A stretch of DNA of 44,110 bases from Gemmatimonadota bacterium (GCA_003221005.1 QHTZ01000082.1:46487-90596); one strand, 5' to 3'. Positions 7,866-15,713 are shown, counted from the stretch's first letter. A program made the numbers and translations. Notes: generated by a model from the letters alone, not told the origin.

Positions 7866-10288
7866 TGGAGCGCTCGCAAGCCACCATCGCCGCCATCTTC
7901 GAAACGATGGACTACGGCCCGGCGCCGGAGAGCGAGGCGCCGGCCCTCGAGTGGATCACGCGGCACGGCGGTGAGTTCGGGCACTTCATCGGTGGGCGCT
8001 CGGTACGCTCCGCGGGCGGCGAGCTGTTCGACACCGTGAACCCCGCTACGGCCCGGCCCCTTGCCCGCGTGTCGCAGGGCAATGCGGCCGACATAGACGC
8101 CGCCGTGGCCGCCGCGCGCGCCGCGTTCTCCGCCTGGGCCGCCCTGCCGGGTCACGCCCGCGCGCGGTACCTGTACGCGCTGGCGCGCGAGGTACAGAAG
8201 CATTCGCGCCTTCTCGCCGTGCTCGAGACGCTCGACAACGGCAAGCCGATCCGCGAGACCCGGGACCTGGACGTCCCCCTGGTAGCGCGTCACTTCTACC
8301 ATCACGCCGGCTGGGCCCAGCTGCGCGACGCCGAGTTCCCCGGGTACGGCCCAGTGGGAGTCGTGGGCCAGATCATCCCCTGGAACTTCCCGCTGCTCAT
8401 GGTGGCGTGGAAGGTCGCGCCCGCGCTCGCGGCCGGGAACACGGTCGTCCTGAAGCCGGCGGAGTTCACGCCGCTCACCGCGCTCTTGTTCGCGGAGATC
8501 GCGGCCGAGGCGGGACTTCCGGCGGGGGTGCTCAACGTGGTGACGGGAGACGGCGAAACCGGGAAGCTGCTCGTCGCCCATCCTGACGTGGACAAGATCG
8601 CCTTCACCGGCTCGACTGAGGTAGGCCGCGCCATCCGGCGCGCCACGGCCGGGACGGGCAAGAAGCTCACGCTGGAACTCGGCGGGAAGAGTCCCTTCCT
8701 CGTGTTCGACGACGCCGACCTGGACAGCGTGGTCGAAGGCGTGGTGGATGCGATCTGGTTCAACCAGGGTCAGGTGTGCTGCGCCGGCTCGCGGCTGCTG
8801 GTGCAGGAGGGATGTGCCGGCCGGCTCGTCCCCAAGTTGCGTGCCCGCATGGAGAAGCTCCGGGTCGGCTCGCCGCTCGACAAGGCGGTGGACATGGGCG
8901 CGATCGTCGCGCCGGTGCAGCTGGAGCGCATCCGCACGCTCGTGGATAAGGGCGTCGCGGAGGGGGCGACGATGTGGCAGCCGTCGTGGGCCTGCCCCAC
9001 GGAGGGCTACTTCTATCCCCCGACGCTCTTCACCGACGTGTCGCCCGCCGCCACCGTCGCGCAGGTCGAGATCTTCGGCCCCGTCCTCGTGACCATGACG
9101 TTCCGCACGCCCGCCGAAGCGGTGGCGCTCGCTAACAACACGCCTTACGGCCTTGCCGCGAGCGTCTGGACCGAGAACATCAACCTCGCGCTCGACGTGG
9201 CGCCGCAGCTCAAGGCGGGAGTCGTCTGGGTCAACTGCACCAACCTTTTCGATGCGGCCTCGGGGTTCGGCGGCTACCGCGAATCGGGGTTTGGGCGGGA
9301 GGGGGGACGGGAGGGGATGTGGGAGTATTTAAAACCCGAATGGGACCGGGGAAGAGGGACGGGGGACGGGTACGTCGCAGCAACAGCGCCGCACGAGCTA
9401 CGCGGGGCAGCCACTCGTCCCCCGTCCCCCGTCCCCCTTCCCCCGATTAATCGGACTTACAAGCTCTTCATCGGCGGCAAACAGGTGCGCCCCGACCAGG
9501 GCTACGCTCGCCCGGTGCGCTCGCCCGACGGTCGACTGCTCGCCGAGGTGGCCGAGGGGAACCGCAAGGACATCCGCAACGCCGTCGAGGCCGCTCACGC
9601 CGCCCGGGATTGGGCCCGCGGCCAGGGCGGCCACCACCGCGCCCAGATCCTCTATTACATCGCCGAGAACCTCTCGCGGCGGGCGGCGGAATTCGCCGGG
9701 ATCCTCGACGCGATGACGGGGTGCGCCGAGAAGGCCGCAGCCGCCGAAGTGGCGGCCACCGTCGCGCGGCTGTTCACCTACGCCGCATGGGCCGACAAGT
9801 ACGACGGCGCCGTGCACCACGTGCCCATCCGCGGGGTGACCCTCGCGATGAATGAGCCGGTGGGAGTGCTCGGCATCGCGGCGCCGGAAGAGGCTCCGCT
9901 GCTCGGCCTCGTGTCGCTCATGGCGCCCGCCATCGCGGTCGGGAACGCGGTCGTCGCGATCCCCTCCGAGGCGCACCCCCTCGCCGCGACCGAGTTCTAT
10001 AGCGTGCTCGAGACCTCCGACCTCCCGGCCGGCGTGGTGAACCTCGTCACCGGCGCGAAGGACGCGCTGTCACGGGTCCTCGCCGAGCACGACGACGTGG
10101 AGGGAGTGTGGTATTTCGGCGGAGCGGCTGGTGCAACAGCGGTGGAGGAGGCGTCGGCCGCGAACATGAAGCGCACCTGGGTAGCGACGCGCCCCCGCGA
10201 CTGGAGCGATCCGCGCCAAGGCGAGGGCCGCGAGTTCCTGCGCCACGCCACCGAGGTGAAGAACATCTGGATCCCATACGGCGAGTGA
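7865..10288 (+). CDS. ALDH16-type aldehyde dehydrogenase with two tandem ALDH domains
   Basis: An 807-residue NAD-dependent aldehyde dehydrogenase. The N-terminal domain (about 1-493) is a complete ALDH: IPWNFPLLM cofactor loop, FTGSTEVG, LELGGKSP with Glu271, and GQVCCAGSR with catalytic Cys305. The Glu-Cys spacing of 34 equals that of ALDH2. The second domain (about 528-807) begins with TYKLFIGGKQV and keeps the Rossmann-like part (LAMNEPVGVLGIAAPEEAP) but stops before a catalytic Cys region, so it is a non-catalytic pseudo-domain. This layout and length match ALDH16 (human ALDH16A1 is about 802 residues). Residues 494-527, joining the domains, are encoded by an inverted repeat. The start ATG shares one base with the M2 stop (TGATG). 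With deoC nearby, acetaldehyde is a likely substrate. Confidence 0.9.
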   Translation: MERSQATIAAIFETMDYGPAPESEAPALEWITRHGGEFGHFIGGRSVRSAGGELFDTVNPATARPLARVSQGNAADIDAAVAAARAAFSAWAALPGHARARYLYALAREVQKHSRLLAVLETLDNGKPIRETRDLDVPLVARHFYHHAGWAQLRDAEFPGYGPVGVVGQIIPWNFPLLMVAWKVAPALAAGNTVVLKPAEFTPLTALLFAEIAAEAGLPAGVLNVVTGDGETGKLLVAHPDVDKIAFTGSTEVGRAIRRATAGTGKKLTLELGGKSPFLVFDDADLDSVVEGVVDAIWFNQGQVCCAGSRLLVQEGCAGRLVPKLRARMEKLRVGSPLDKAVDMGAIVAPVQLERIRTLVDKGVAEGATMWQPSWACPTEGYFYPPTLFTDVSPAATVAQVEIFGPVLVTMTFRTPAEAVALANNTPYGLAASVWTENINLALDVAPQLKAGVVWVNCTNLFDAASGFGGYRESGFGREGGREGMWEYLKPEWDRGRGTGDGYVAATAPHELRGAATRPPSPVPLPPINRTYKLFIGGKQVRPDQGYARPVRSPDGRLLAEVAEGNRKDIRNAVEAAHAARDWARGQGGHHRAQILYYIAENLSRRAAEFAGILDAMTGCAEKAAAAEVAATVARLFTYAAWADKYDGAVHHVPIRGVTLAMNEPVGVLGIAAPEEAPLLGLVSLMAPAIAVGNAVVAIPSEAHPLAATEFYSVLETSDLPAGVVNLVTGAKDALSRVLAEHDDVEGVWYFGGAAGATAVEEASAANMKRTWVATRPRDWSDPRQGEGREFLRHATEVKNIWIPYGE
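9346..9445 (+). repeat. Inverted repeat of GGGGACG heptamers inside the ALDH16 gene
   Basis: The left arm 9346-9370 holds two tandem GGGGACG-type units after CCGGGGAAGA. The right arm 9421-9445 is the reverse complement with 23 of 25 bases matching, and an extra GTCCCCC unit lies just before it. The 50 bases between (9371-9420) are ordinary. The whole element is read through in frame and encodes the Arg/Gly- and Pro-rich linker between the two ALDH domains. It has no similarity to ALDH coding sequence on either side. A long hairpin is possible in DNA or mRNA. Confidence 0.85.
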
Positions 10289-11048
10289 GTTTCGCGATCA
10301 CTTCGCTCCGCTGGCTGCCGCCTACGCGACGTTCCGGCCGTCCTACCCCGATGCCCTGTTCGACTTCCTCGCGAGCTACGCCCCGGGGCGCGCTCTGGCG
10401 TGGGACTGCGGCACGGGGAGCGGCCAAGCAGCGCTCGGTCTCGCGCGCCACTTCACCCACATAGTCGCCACCGACGCGAGCGCGGCTCAGCTCGCCCACG
10501 CCACGCCGCACCCCCGCATCGAGTATCGCGTAGCGCCAGCCGAGCGGAGCGGCCTGCCCGACCGCGCGGTGCACCTCGTAGGCGCGGCGCAGGCATTGCA
10601 CTGGTTCGACATTCCCGCCTTCTTCGCCGAGGCGCGGCGAGTCGCCGTCGTGAAGGGGGTAATCGCGGTGTGGTGCTACGATCTGCCCGAGGTGACGCCG
10701 CCCGTTGACGACCTGGTGCGGCGCTTCTATACCGAGACCGTGGGACCCTTCTGGCCGCCCGAGCGCCGGCTGGTCGAGACGCAGTATCGCACGATCACGT
10801 TTCCGTTCGCCGAATTCTCCGTCCCGGCGTTTCACATCGAGCAGTCGCTGACGCTCGCCGAGTTCACCGGTTATGCGCGGACGTGGTCCGCGACGCGGCG
10901 CTACCTGGTAGCGCGCGGCCACGACCCCGTGGACCGGCTGCTCGAGGAGCTGGCGCTGCACTGGCGTGATGCAGCCGAACGCCGGCCGGTGCGCTGGCGG
11001 CTGGCCGTGCGCGCGGGCCGGACCGGCAGCGGGGCCGTGCAGGCATGA
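10281..11048 (+). CDS. Class I SAM-dependent methyltransferase without a normal start codon
   Basis: A methyltransferase of the type-11 family, about 255 residues. It reads EFRDHFAPLAAAYATFRPSYP at the start of the conserved region, WDCGTGSGQAALGLA (SAM motif I), VATDASAAQL (motif II) and VGAAQALHWFD (motif IV). The substrate is unknown. In the reading frame there is no ATG, GTG or TTG between the upstream stop (10257-10259) and the conserved region. GTG 10285, overlapping the ALDH stop, is one base out of frame. Codon 10281 is GCG, one change from GTG, and 10278 is ACG. So either a rare start is used, the start was lost by mutation, or the sequence has an error. The given start is only approximate. 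Confidence 0.75.
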   Translation, partial: ASEFRDHFAPLAAAYATFRPSYPDALFDFLASYAPGRALAWDCGTGSGQAALGLARHFTHIVATDASAAQLAHATPHPRIEYRVAPAERSGLPDRAVHLVGAAQALHWFDIPAFFAEARRVAVVKGVIAVWCYDLPEVTPPVDDLVRRFYTETVGPFWPPERRLVETQYRTITFPFAEFSVPAFHIEQSLTLAEFTGYARTWSATRRYLVARGHDPVDRLLEELALHWRDAAERRPVRWRLAVRAGRTGSGAVQA

Positions 11049-11053
11049 GACCT

Positions 11054-11062
11054 TGCTATATT
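11054..11062 (+). promoter_or_regulatory. Candidate extended -10 promoter element (TTGCTATATT region)
   Basis: TGC followed by TATATT fits an extended -10 box (TGnTATAAT), 31 bases before the ATG of the Bax inhibitor-like gene. No good -35 hexamer is seen 17 bases upstream. A separate ribosome site (GAGGGGA) lies between it and the start, so this would be an ordinary leadered transcript. Confidence 0.35.
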
Positions 11063-11093
11063 GTGTGCCGGAACCCTCAGAGGGGACGTGAAG

Positions 11094-11840
11094 ATGAAAT
11101 TGAACAATCCTGCGCTGAGCACCAAGGTCCTGGAGCAGTTCGGCCGCCCCGGCCAGGTATCCGCCGGCGAGGCGATGACCGTGGAAGGCACCATCAACAA
11201 GTCGGCTTTCCTGTTGTTGCTCGTCGTGGTGCCGGCTACGTGGGTGTGGGGCCAGGTGATGCGCGGCAGCGTGGACACAGCGATGCCCTGGATGTTAGGC
11301 GGCGTATTCGGCGGCTTCGTCACGGCGCTGGTGACGATCTTCAAGAAGGAGTGGTCGCCAATCACGGCGCCGATCTACGCCGCGCTCGAGGGACTCGCGA
11401 TCGGCGGTCTGTCCGCGATCCTCGAGGCCCAGTACCACGGCATCGTGCTCCAGGCGGTAGGCCTGACGTTCGGCACCCTGCTCTGCATGCTCGTGGCATA
11501 CCGGATCGGCTTGATCAAGGTCACCGACAAGTTCCGGATGATCGTCGTAGGCGCCACCGGCGCGATCGCTTTGATGTACTTGGTGACGCTGGGTCTGGCC
11601 TTCTTCGGGATCACGGTTCCCTTCATCCATGAGAGCGGCACCGCGGGCATCATCGTGAGCCTCGTGATTGTCGCGGTGGCGGCGCTCAACCTGGCGCTGG
11701 ACTTCGACTTCATCGATCAGGCGGTGGGCGTCGGCGCCCCGAAGTACGTGGAGTGGTATGCGGCGTTCGGCCTGATGGTCACGCTGATCTGGCTGTACCT
11801 GGAGATCTTGCGTTTGCTGGGGAAGGTCAGGCGGAGATAA
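11094..11840 (+). CDS. Bax inhibitor-1/YccA-like (BaxI_1) integral membrane protein
   Basis: A 248-residue protein with about seven membrane helices. It starts with the soluble NPALSTKVLEQFGRPGQVSAGEAMTV-type leader seen in bacterial BaxI_1 proteins (an NPA motif, then a TVEGTINKSAFLLLL first helix). The FKKEWSPITAPIYAALEG loop and the late LDFDFIDQAV segment carry the paired acidic residues that in the related BsYetJ form a pH-sensing calcium-leak site. Calcium leak activity is inferred from that relation. ATG 11094 is fixed by GAGGGGA eight bases upstream; a longer in-frame start at 11061 has no ribosome site and adds non-conserved residues. It ends three bases before the convergent SRPBCC gene. 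Confidence 0.85.
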   Translation: MKLNNPALSTKVLEQFGRPGQVSAGEAMTVEGTINKSAFLLLLVVVPATWVWGQVMRGSVDTAMPWMLGGVFGGFVTALVTIFKKEWSPITAPIYAALEGLAIGGLSAILEAQYHGIVLQAVGLTFGTLLCMLVAYRIGLIKVTDKFRMIVVGATGAIALMYLVTLGLAFFGITVPFIHESGTAGIIVSLVIVAVAALNLALDFDFIDQAVGVGAPKYVEWYAAFGLMVTLIWLYLEILRLLGKVRRR

Positions 11841-11843
11841 GAC

Positions 11844-12389
11844 TTACTCGCGGCGAGGGCCCACCAGGTGTACCGGCATCACGTCCTCCCCGAATCGTTT
11901 TCCCAGGGCCGTGAGGTAGCTGTCGAGTGTCCCGTAGTGGCCGAACACCACCCGCGACAGGAACCGGAACAGCGGGTTCGCGACCCAGCCCTGCTCCGTG
12001 ACGGTCACGCGGGTGCCACCGCCTGATGGCGTGAGCTCGTAAACCCAGAACCCGCCGAACGGGGCGCCCCGCGGGGCGTCGATCTGCGTTATCAGTCGTT
12101 GTGGTGGCACTTCCACCGCGACCACCAACGTCAGCGCCGCGTTGCTGCCCAGGGTCTGCCGCCACAACTCCCGCCCTCCGGGGTCGGGGACGCGCTCGAC
12201 CTGCTTCACCTCGCTCCACCACTTCCCCACCCCGCCCAAGTCGCGCACGACGGTCCAGACTGTGCCCGGCGGCTGGCGCAGCGTGACCGCGCTCGTCGCC
12301 ACGTGGTCGCGCGGTAGCAGCGATCCGATCAGGAGCGGGGCCGCGATGAGCGCAGCCAGGAGCGCGAGCACGACGAGCGCGGGACGCAT
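11844..12389 (-). CDS. SRPBCC (START-like) ligand-binding protein with N-terminal membrane anchor
   Basis: A 181-residue protein. The first 25 residues (RPALVVLALLAALIAAPLLIG) form one membrane helix or uncleaved signal. The rest is an SRPBCC helix-grip domain as in polyketide cyclase/dehydrase and CoxG-like proteins: TSAVTLRQPPGTVWTVVRDL, GKWWSEVKQVE, then GGTRVTVTEQGWV and a C-terminal helix ending SYLTALGKRFGE. This fold binds hydrophobic ligands; no ligand can be named. The start ATG (12389) has no ribosome site; a TACTTT box lies six bases upstream. It diverges from the DinB gene with 51 bases between them. Confidence 0.8.
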   Translation of the reverse strand: MRPALVVLALLAALIAAPLLIGSLLPRDHVATSAVTLRQPPGTVWTVVRDLGGVGKWWSEVKQVERVPDPGGRELWRQTLGSNAALTLVVAVEVPPQRLITQIDAPRGAPFGGFWVYELTPSGGGTRVTVTEQGWVANPLFRFLSRVVFGHYGTLDSYLTALGKRFGEDVMPVHLVGPRRE

Positions 12390-12395
12390 AGCTTC

Positions 12396-12401
12396 AAAGT
12401 A
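12396..12401 (-). promoter_or_regulatory. Putative -10 box (TACTTT) of a leaderless SRPBCC transcript
   Basis: On the minus strand TACTTT is followed by six bases (GAAGCT) and then the ATG of the SRPBCC gene. No Shine-Dalgarno sequence is present. The spacing repeats that seen at 4990, 22669 and 31630. Confidence 0.3.
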
Positions 12402-12440
12402 GCGTCCACTGGAGGGGACCGCCTGCCGAAGCCAGCCACG

Positions 12441-12914
12441 ATGCCGCACCTGCTCGCGCTGTACGACCAAGCGTTCGATCGCGCCGCGTGGCACGGCACG
12501 CCATTGTGGGGATCGCTGCGGGGCGTGCGAGTCGCGGAGGCGCTGTGGCGACCCGGCCGCGGGCGGCACAACGTCTGGGAGATCGTGCTCCACACCGCGT
12601 ACTGGAAGTACATCGTGCGCCGCCGGCTGCTGCGCGACCCGGAGCTGTCGTTCCCCCGACCCGGGTCGAACTGGTTCCCGCTTCCCCCGCGCCCCGACGA
12701 GCGCGCGTGGCGGCGGGACGTGGCCCTCCTCAAGAAGGAGCATCTCCTGCTGCGCAGCGTGATCGCGCGGTTCCCCGCGTCCCGGTTGGGCGCGCGGGCA
12801 TGGCGCTCTCGCTGGACGAACGCCGCGACGATTTACGGCATCGCCTCACACGATCTCTATCATGCGGGGCAGATCCAGCTGCTCAAGCGGTTGCGCCGCC
12901 GCGGCGCAGCCTAG
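12441..12914 (+). CDS. DinB family protein
   Basis: A 157-residue four-helix-bundle protein of the DinB/YfiT superfamily. The likely metal-binding histidines are in NVWEIVLHTAYWK (residue about 51) and SHDLYHAGQIQLLK (about 138 and 142); the second is the hallmark C-terminal HxxxH motif of DinB proteins. Members act as thiol-dependent transferases or are of unknown role; despite the name, they are not DNA polymerase IV. The start MPHLLALYDQAFD fits the family. It lies 51 bases from the divergent SRPBCC gene and overlaps the convergent MFS gene by four bases at the 3' end, so there is no room for a terminator between them. Confidence 0.85.
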   Translation: MPHLLALYDQAFDRAAWHGTPLWGSLRGVRVAEALWRPGRGRHNVWEIVLHTAYWKYIVRRRLLRDPELSFPRPGSNWFPLPPRPDERAWRRDVALLKKEHLLLRSVIARFPASRLGARAWRSRWTNAATIYGIASHDLYHAGQIQLLKRLRRRGAA

Positions 12915-14146
12915 CCCTCCTCTGGTGGTCGCACGCGCCGATACGAGACGTACAGTGCCACGTCGTACACCATCTTCAAGCCGGCGCCCGCCCAGAGCGG
13001 CGCCGAGAGCCCGAGCGTCGCGATCGCGGCGCCCGCGAACCCTGGTCCCGTAGCCCAACCGGCGTTGCGCGCGAGGCTGGTCACGCCCAGCGCGAAGGTG
13101 CGCTCCCCGGGCGCTGTGACAGCGGCCACGTACGACTGGCGCGCTGGGACGTCCATCTGCACGAGGCTCTCGCGCGCGAGGAACAGCGCGATCGCGAGCC
13201 AAGGAGCCGCGACAAAGGGGAGTGCGAGCAGCAGGGCGCTCGACGGCAGGTGCGTGAACACCATGGTGCGGATCAGCCCGAAGCGACGGGCCAGCGCCTC
13301 GGCAGCGATGTACGAGACGGCGTTGAGGACGCGGGCGGTGAAGAACACGGGGCCGAGCGCCTCGCCGCCCAGCCCGTAACGCCGGAAGAACCAGTAGGAC
13401 AGAATGGAGCCGGCGAGGAATCCGCCTCCCAGGCTGTCGAGCGCGAACAGGCCCGCAAGCCCCGCGACGCGGCGGCGGCTGTCCGGCCCGAGCCCCGGAC
13501 CTCCGGCTGGCTGCAGCGCGGGCGGCGCAGGCTCCGTCACGCGCGAATACAGGGCGATCGGTGCGAGAGACAACAGTGCCGCGCCGCAGAAGGTCCACCG
13601 GTACGCAGGGACCGCGGCGAGTCCGAAGTGTGTGGCCAGCACCGCAGGAATGGCCGCCGCGAGGCTGCCGAGCGCGCCCGAGACGTCTTGCACGAAGGTG
13701 TAGCGGGTGAAGACCACCGTGCGGGCCGTCGCCTCGACCAGTCCGGCGAGGACGCTTTGGTCCACGGTCTGCGCCGGCCCCCGGTCGCGCCCCATGCCGT
13801 TCACCATCCCGAGGCAGGCGGCGACGCCGAGCACCGCGGGGCGCGCGGCGACTGCGACCACCGCGAGTCCCACCGTCGAGAGGGCGCTCACGAGCAGCAG
13901 CGCGCGGCGTCGTCCCAGACCGTCCCCGTACGTCGCCACGAGCGCCGTTCCCGCCGCGTTTCCGGCGAGGCCGAGCGCGACAACCGCGCCGAGCTGCGCG
14001 GCGCCCAGCCCGAGCGCCGCCAGAAATAGGCCAAAGGCGACGCCCGTGAATCCGATCGTCAGCGAGCGGACGCCCGCGGCCGCATAGATGAGCCGGCCTA
14101 CTCGGCCCGCTGCAGCTTCTCGAAAAATCGCTCGATCGCGGGCCAC
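12911..14146 (-). CDS. Major facilitator superfamily (MFS) transporter
   Basis: A protein of about 411 residues with roughly 12 membrane helices in two halves. The cytoplasmic loop YGDGLGRRRALLL between helices 2 and 3 is the MFS motif A (GxxxDRxGRR type). A second half begins after the Pro/Gly-rich loop around LQPAGGPGLGPD. It resembles drug-efflux or arabinose-efflux permeases, but no substrate can be assigned. No ATG, GTG or TTG lies between the end of the upstream patatin and the first helix (LIYAAAGVRSLTIG), so the nearest usable start is GTG at 14146. This makes the gene overlap the patatin by 49 bases in another frame and adds a short basic leader. Confidence 0.8.
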   Translation of the reverse strand: MARDRAIFREAAAGRVGRLIYAAAGVRSLTIGFTGVAFGLFLAALGLGAAQLGAVVALGLAGNAAGTALVATYGDGLGRRRALLLVSALSTVGLAVVAVAARPAVLGVAACLGMVNGMGRDRGPAQTVDQSVLAGLVEATARTVVFTRYTFVQDVSGALGSLAAAIPAVLATHFGLAAVPAYRWTFCGAALLSLAPIALYSRVTEPAPPALQPAGGPGLGPDSRRRVAGLAGLFALDSLGGGFLAGSILSYWFFRRYGLGGEALGPVFFTARVLNAVSYIAAEALARRFGLIRTMVFTHLPSSALLLALPFVAAPWLAIALFLARESLVQMDVPARQSYVAAVTAPGERTFALGVTSLARNAGWATGPGFAGAAIATLGLSAPLWAGAGLKMVYDVALYVSYRRVRPPEEG

Positions 14147-15219
14147 TGCGCGGCAACGTCGGCGTAGCCCAGCTCCACGAGTCGGGACGTGTACGTCGGG
14201 TGAAACAGGAAGTGCCCGAGGAACTCGGACGCCGCGGCGCGCTGGCCGCCGATGGCGCGGATCACGAAACGTATCAGCGGAGGCAGCAGCACATCCTGGC
14301 CAGACGCGAGATTGCCCAGCTCCCGAGAGGGGCGGATCATGAGCAGCTCGACCGGCCGCAGCCCATCGGGCGCCGGCTGGCCCGGTGGGAAGGCGGCGAG
14401 GGTGCGGTTCACCCGCTCGAGTCGCTCCGCATCGGCCTCGAGCGTGTCCAAGAAGACCGCGCGGAACAGCAGTCCGATCACCTCCGCCACGCTCGGGTAC
14501 GCGCGGTTCGCGGGCTCGCGGGCTCCCGCGCCGATCCGCGGCGGCCCAATCGCCACGATGGCGCGCGCGCCGAGGTGCAGCGCCGGCGCGAGCGGGGCGA
14601 GGTGACTCACGCTGCCGTCGCCGTAGAACTCGTCGCCCACGCGGACCGCGGGGAAGATGATCGGCAGCGCCGCCGACGCCATCACGTGCTCGATCGTGAG
14701 GCGATCGCGTACGGCGACCCGCTGGGCGCGCTCCCAAACCGGCACCTCGTCGGCTGCGTGCACGAACGTCACGGAGCGCGCGGTCGTGTACGACGTCGCG
14801 CTCAGAGCCACAGCCCGCAGCCGCCCCGCGGCGATGTTGAAGTCGATCCCGCGGAGGTCCACGCTCTTCCCGAGGAACTCGCGCAGCGGCTGGGTGTCCA
14901 CGAGCCCACGCAGGGTTGGTTCGCCGTGGCCCCTTCCGATCACCCCGTGCCACACCAACCGCATCGCAGACCCAGCCAGGTGGGCTGGACGGATGCGATA
15001 GATCCGGTCGGCGGTAAGGCGGGTCCACTCCGAGCGGAGGAGCTCGACCGCGTCTGGGAACGGTCCCAGTTGCGCGGCGAGGTAGCTCGTGTTGATAGCG
15101 CCGGCGGACACGCCCGTCAGGATGGGGAACTCAAGCCCAGGCAGACGCTCCGCGAGTCCTGCAAGCACGCCTACCTGGTAGGCGGCGTGGGCCCCGCCAC
15201 CTGAGAGCACGAGCGCCAC
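14098..15219 (-). CDS. Patatin-like phospholipase, bacterial RssA/YlbK type
   Basis: A 373-residue patatin-fold acyl hydrolase. The oxyanion loop is SGGGAHAAYQVGVL at residues 6-19, and the nucleophile elbow is GVSAG with Ser38. The dyad Asp is in YGDGS (Asp201), with Ser where most patatins have a second Gly (DGG/DGA). A C-terminal region of about 120 residues (RVNRTLAAFPPG to FHPTYTSRLVELGY) is common in this subgroup. No signal peptide is visible. The GTG start places the glycine loop at the N terminus. It is unlike the patatin at 2885 in sequence, so the two are not recent duplicates. The downstream MFS gene overlaps its 3' end. Confidence 0.88.
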   Translation of the reverse strand: MALVLSGGGAHAAYQVGVLAGLAERLPGLEFPILTGVSAGAINTSYLAAQLGPFPDAVELLRSEWTRLTADRIYRIRPAHLAGSAMRLVWHGVIGRGHGEPTLRGLVDTQPLREFLGKSVDLRGIDFNIAAGRLRAVALSATSYTTARSVTFVHAADEVPVWERAQRVAVRDRLTIEHVMASAALPIIFPAVRVGDEFYGDGSVSHLAPLAPALHLGARAIVAIGPPRIGAGAREPANRAYPSVAEVIGLLFRAVFLDTLEADAERLERVNRTLAAFPPGQPAPDGLRPVELLMIRPSRELGNLASGQDVLLPPLIRFVIRAIGGQRAAASEFLGHFLFHPTYTSRLVELGYADVAAQWPAIERFFEKLQRAE

Positions 15220-15246
15220 GTGTGAGGAGTAGCGCCACGTGCCGGG

Positions 15247-15276
15247 AGGACGGTCACCGGGCGCGGTGAGGGTCCT
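15247..15276. other. Imperfect hairpin in the patatin/S4 intergenic gap
   Basis: AGGACGGTCACCG (15247-15259) pairs with CGGTGAGGGTCCT (15264-15276) with 11 of 13 positions matched and a four-base loop. It lies downstream of the minus-strand S4 gene. No T-run follows on either side, so a classical intrinsic terminator is not supported; it could be a transcript-end stabiliser or chance in GC-rich DNA. Confidence 0.3.
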
Positions 15277-15317
15277 GCCGTGCGGCGTCGTAATCGATCG
15301 AACGCCTGAGGTCGGGC

Positions 15318-15713
15318 CTACTGCCCCTCCTTCCAGCGCTCGATGTCGCGGCGCTGCTTCTTTGTCGGTCGGCCCTTACCCCGATACGCGGCCGCGGGCA
15401 GGAGCTTGAGCTGGGCAGCGAGCGTCTCGCGGCCCCGTTTCCCTTCGGGATCCTCTTCGTACAGGCGCGCCGCGTCCACCGCGGGCCCGCGTCGCTCGGA
15501 GAGCGCCCGGACGGTCAGCTGGTACTCGTACGGGCCGTGGCGCACGCGGACATGGTCACCGATGTGGAGCAACTTCGCCCGCTTCGCCCGCGCGCCGTTC
15601 ACCTGCACCTTGCCGCTGGCGATCGCGTCGGCGGCGAGCGCCCGCGTCTTGAACATCCGGGCAGCCCACAGCCACTTGTCGATGCGGACGGCGTCCTCAT
15701 GAGGCTCTGCCAC
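15318..15713 (-). CDS. S4-domain RNA-binding protein, Hsp15 type
   Basis: A 131-residue protein. The S4 domain opens with RIDKWLWAARMFKTRALAAD (residues about 10-29), continues with GKVQVNGARAKRAKLLHIGD, and the C terminus is strongly basic (GKGRPTKKQRRDIERW). Hsp15 proteins bind free 50S subunits carrying nascent chains and help recycle stalled ribosomes. The length is close to the E. coli protein (133). I chose GTG 15713 because GGAGA lies four bases upstream on that strand and the protein then starts just before the S4 domain; the ATG at 15755 has only a weak ribosome site and adds unconserved residues. Confidence 0.88.
   Translation of the reverse strand: MAEPHEDAVRIDKWLWAARMFKTRALAADAIASGKVQVNGARAKRAKLLHIGDHVRVRHGPYEYQLTVRALSERRGPAVDAARLYEEDPEGKRGRETLAAQLKLLPAAAYRGKGRPTKKQRRDIERWKEGQ

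Noticed and set aside
9292..9325. G-rich stretch just before the ALDH16 array, as a further repeat unit
   Set aside because: It encodes the conserved SGFGREGGREG segment of ALDH proteins, so ordinary coding constraint explains it.
12441..12914. SOS regulation because of the DinB name
   Set aside because: DinB-family four-helix proteins are unrelated to polymerase IV, and no LexA-type box was seen upstream.
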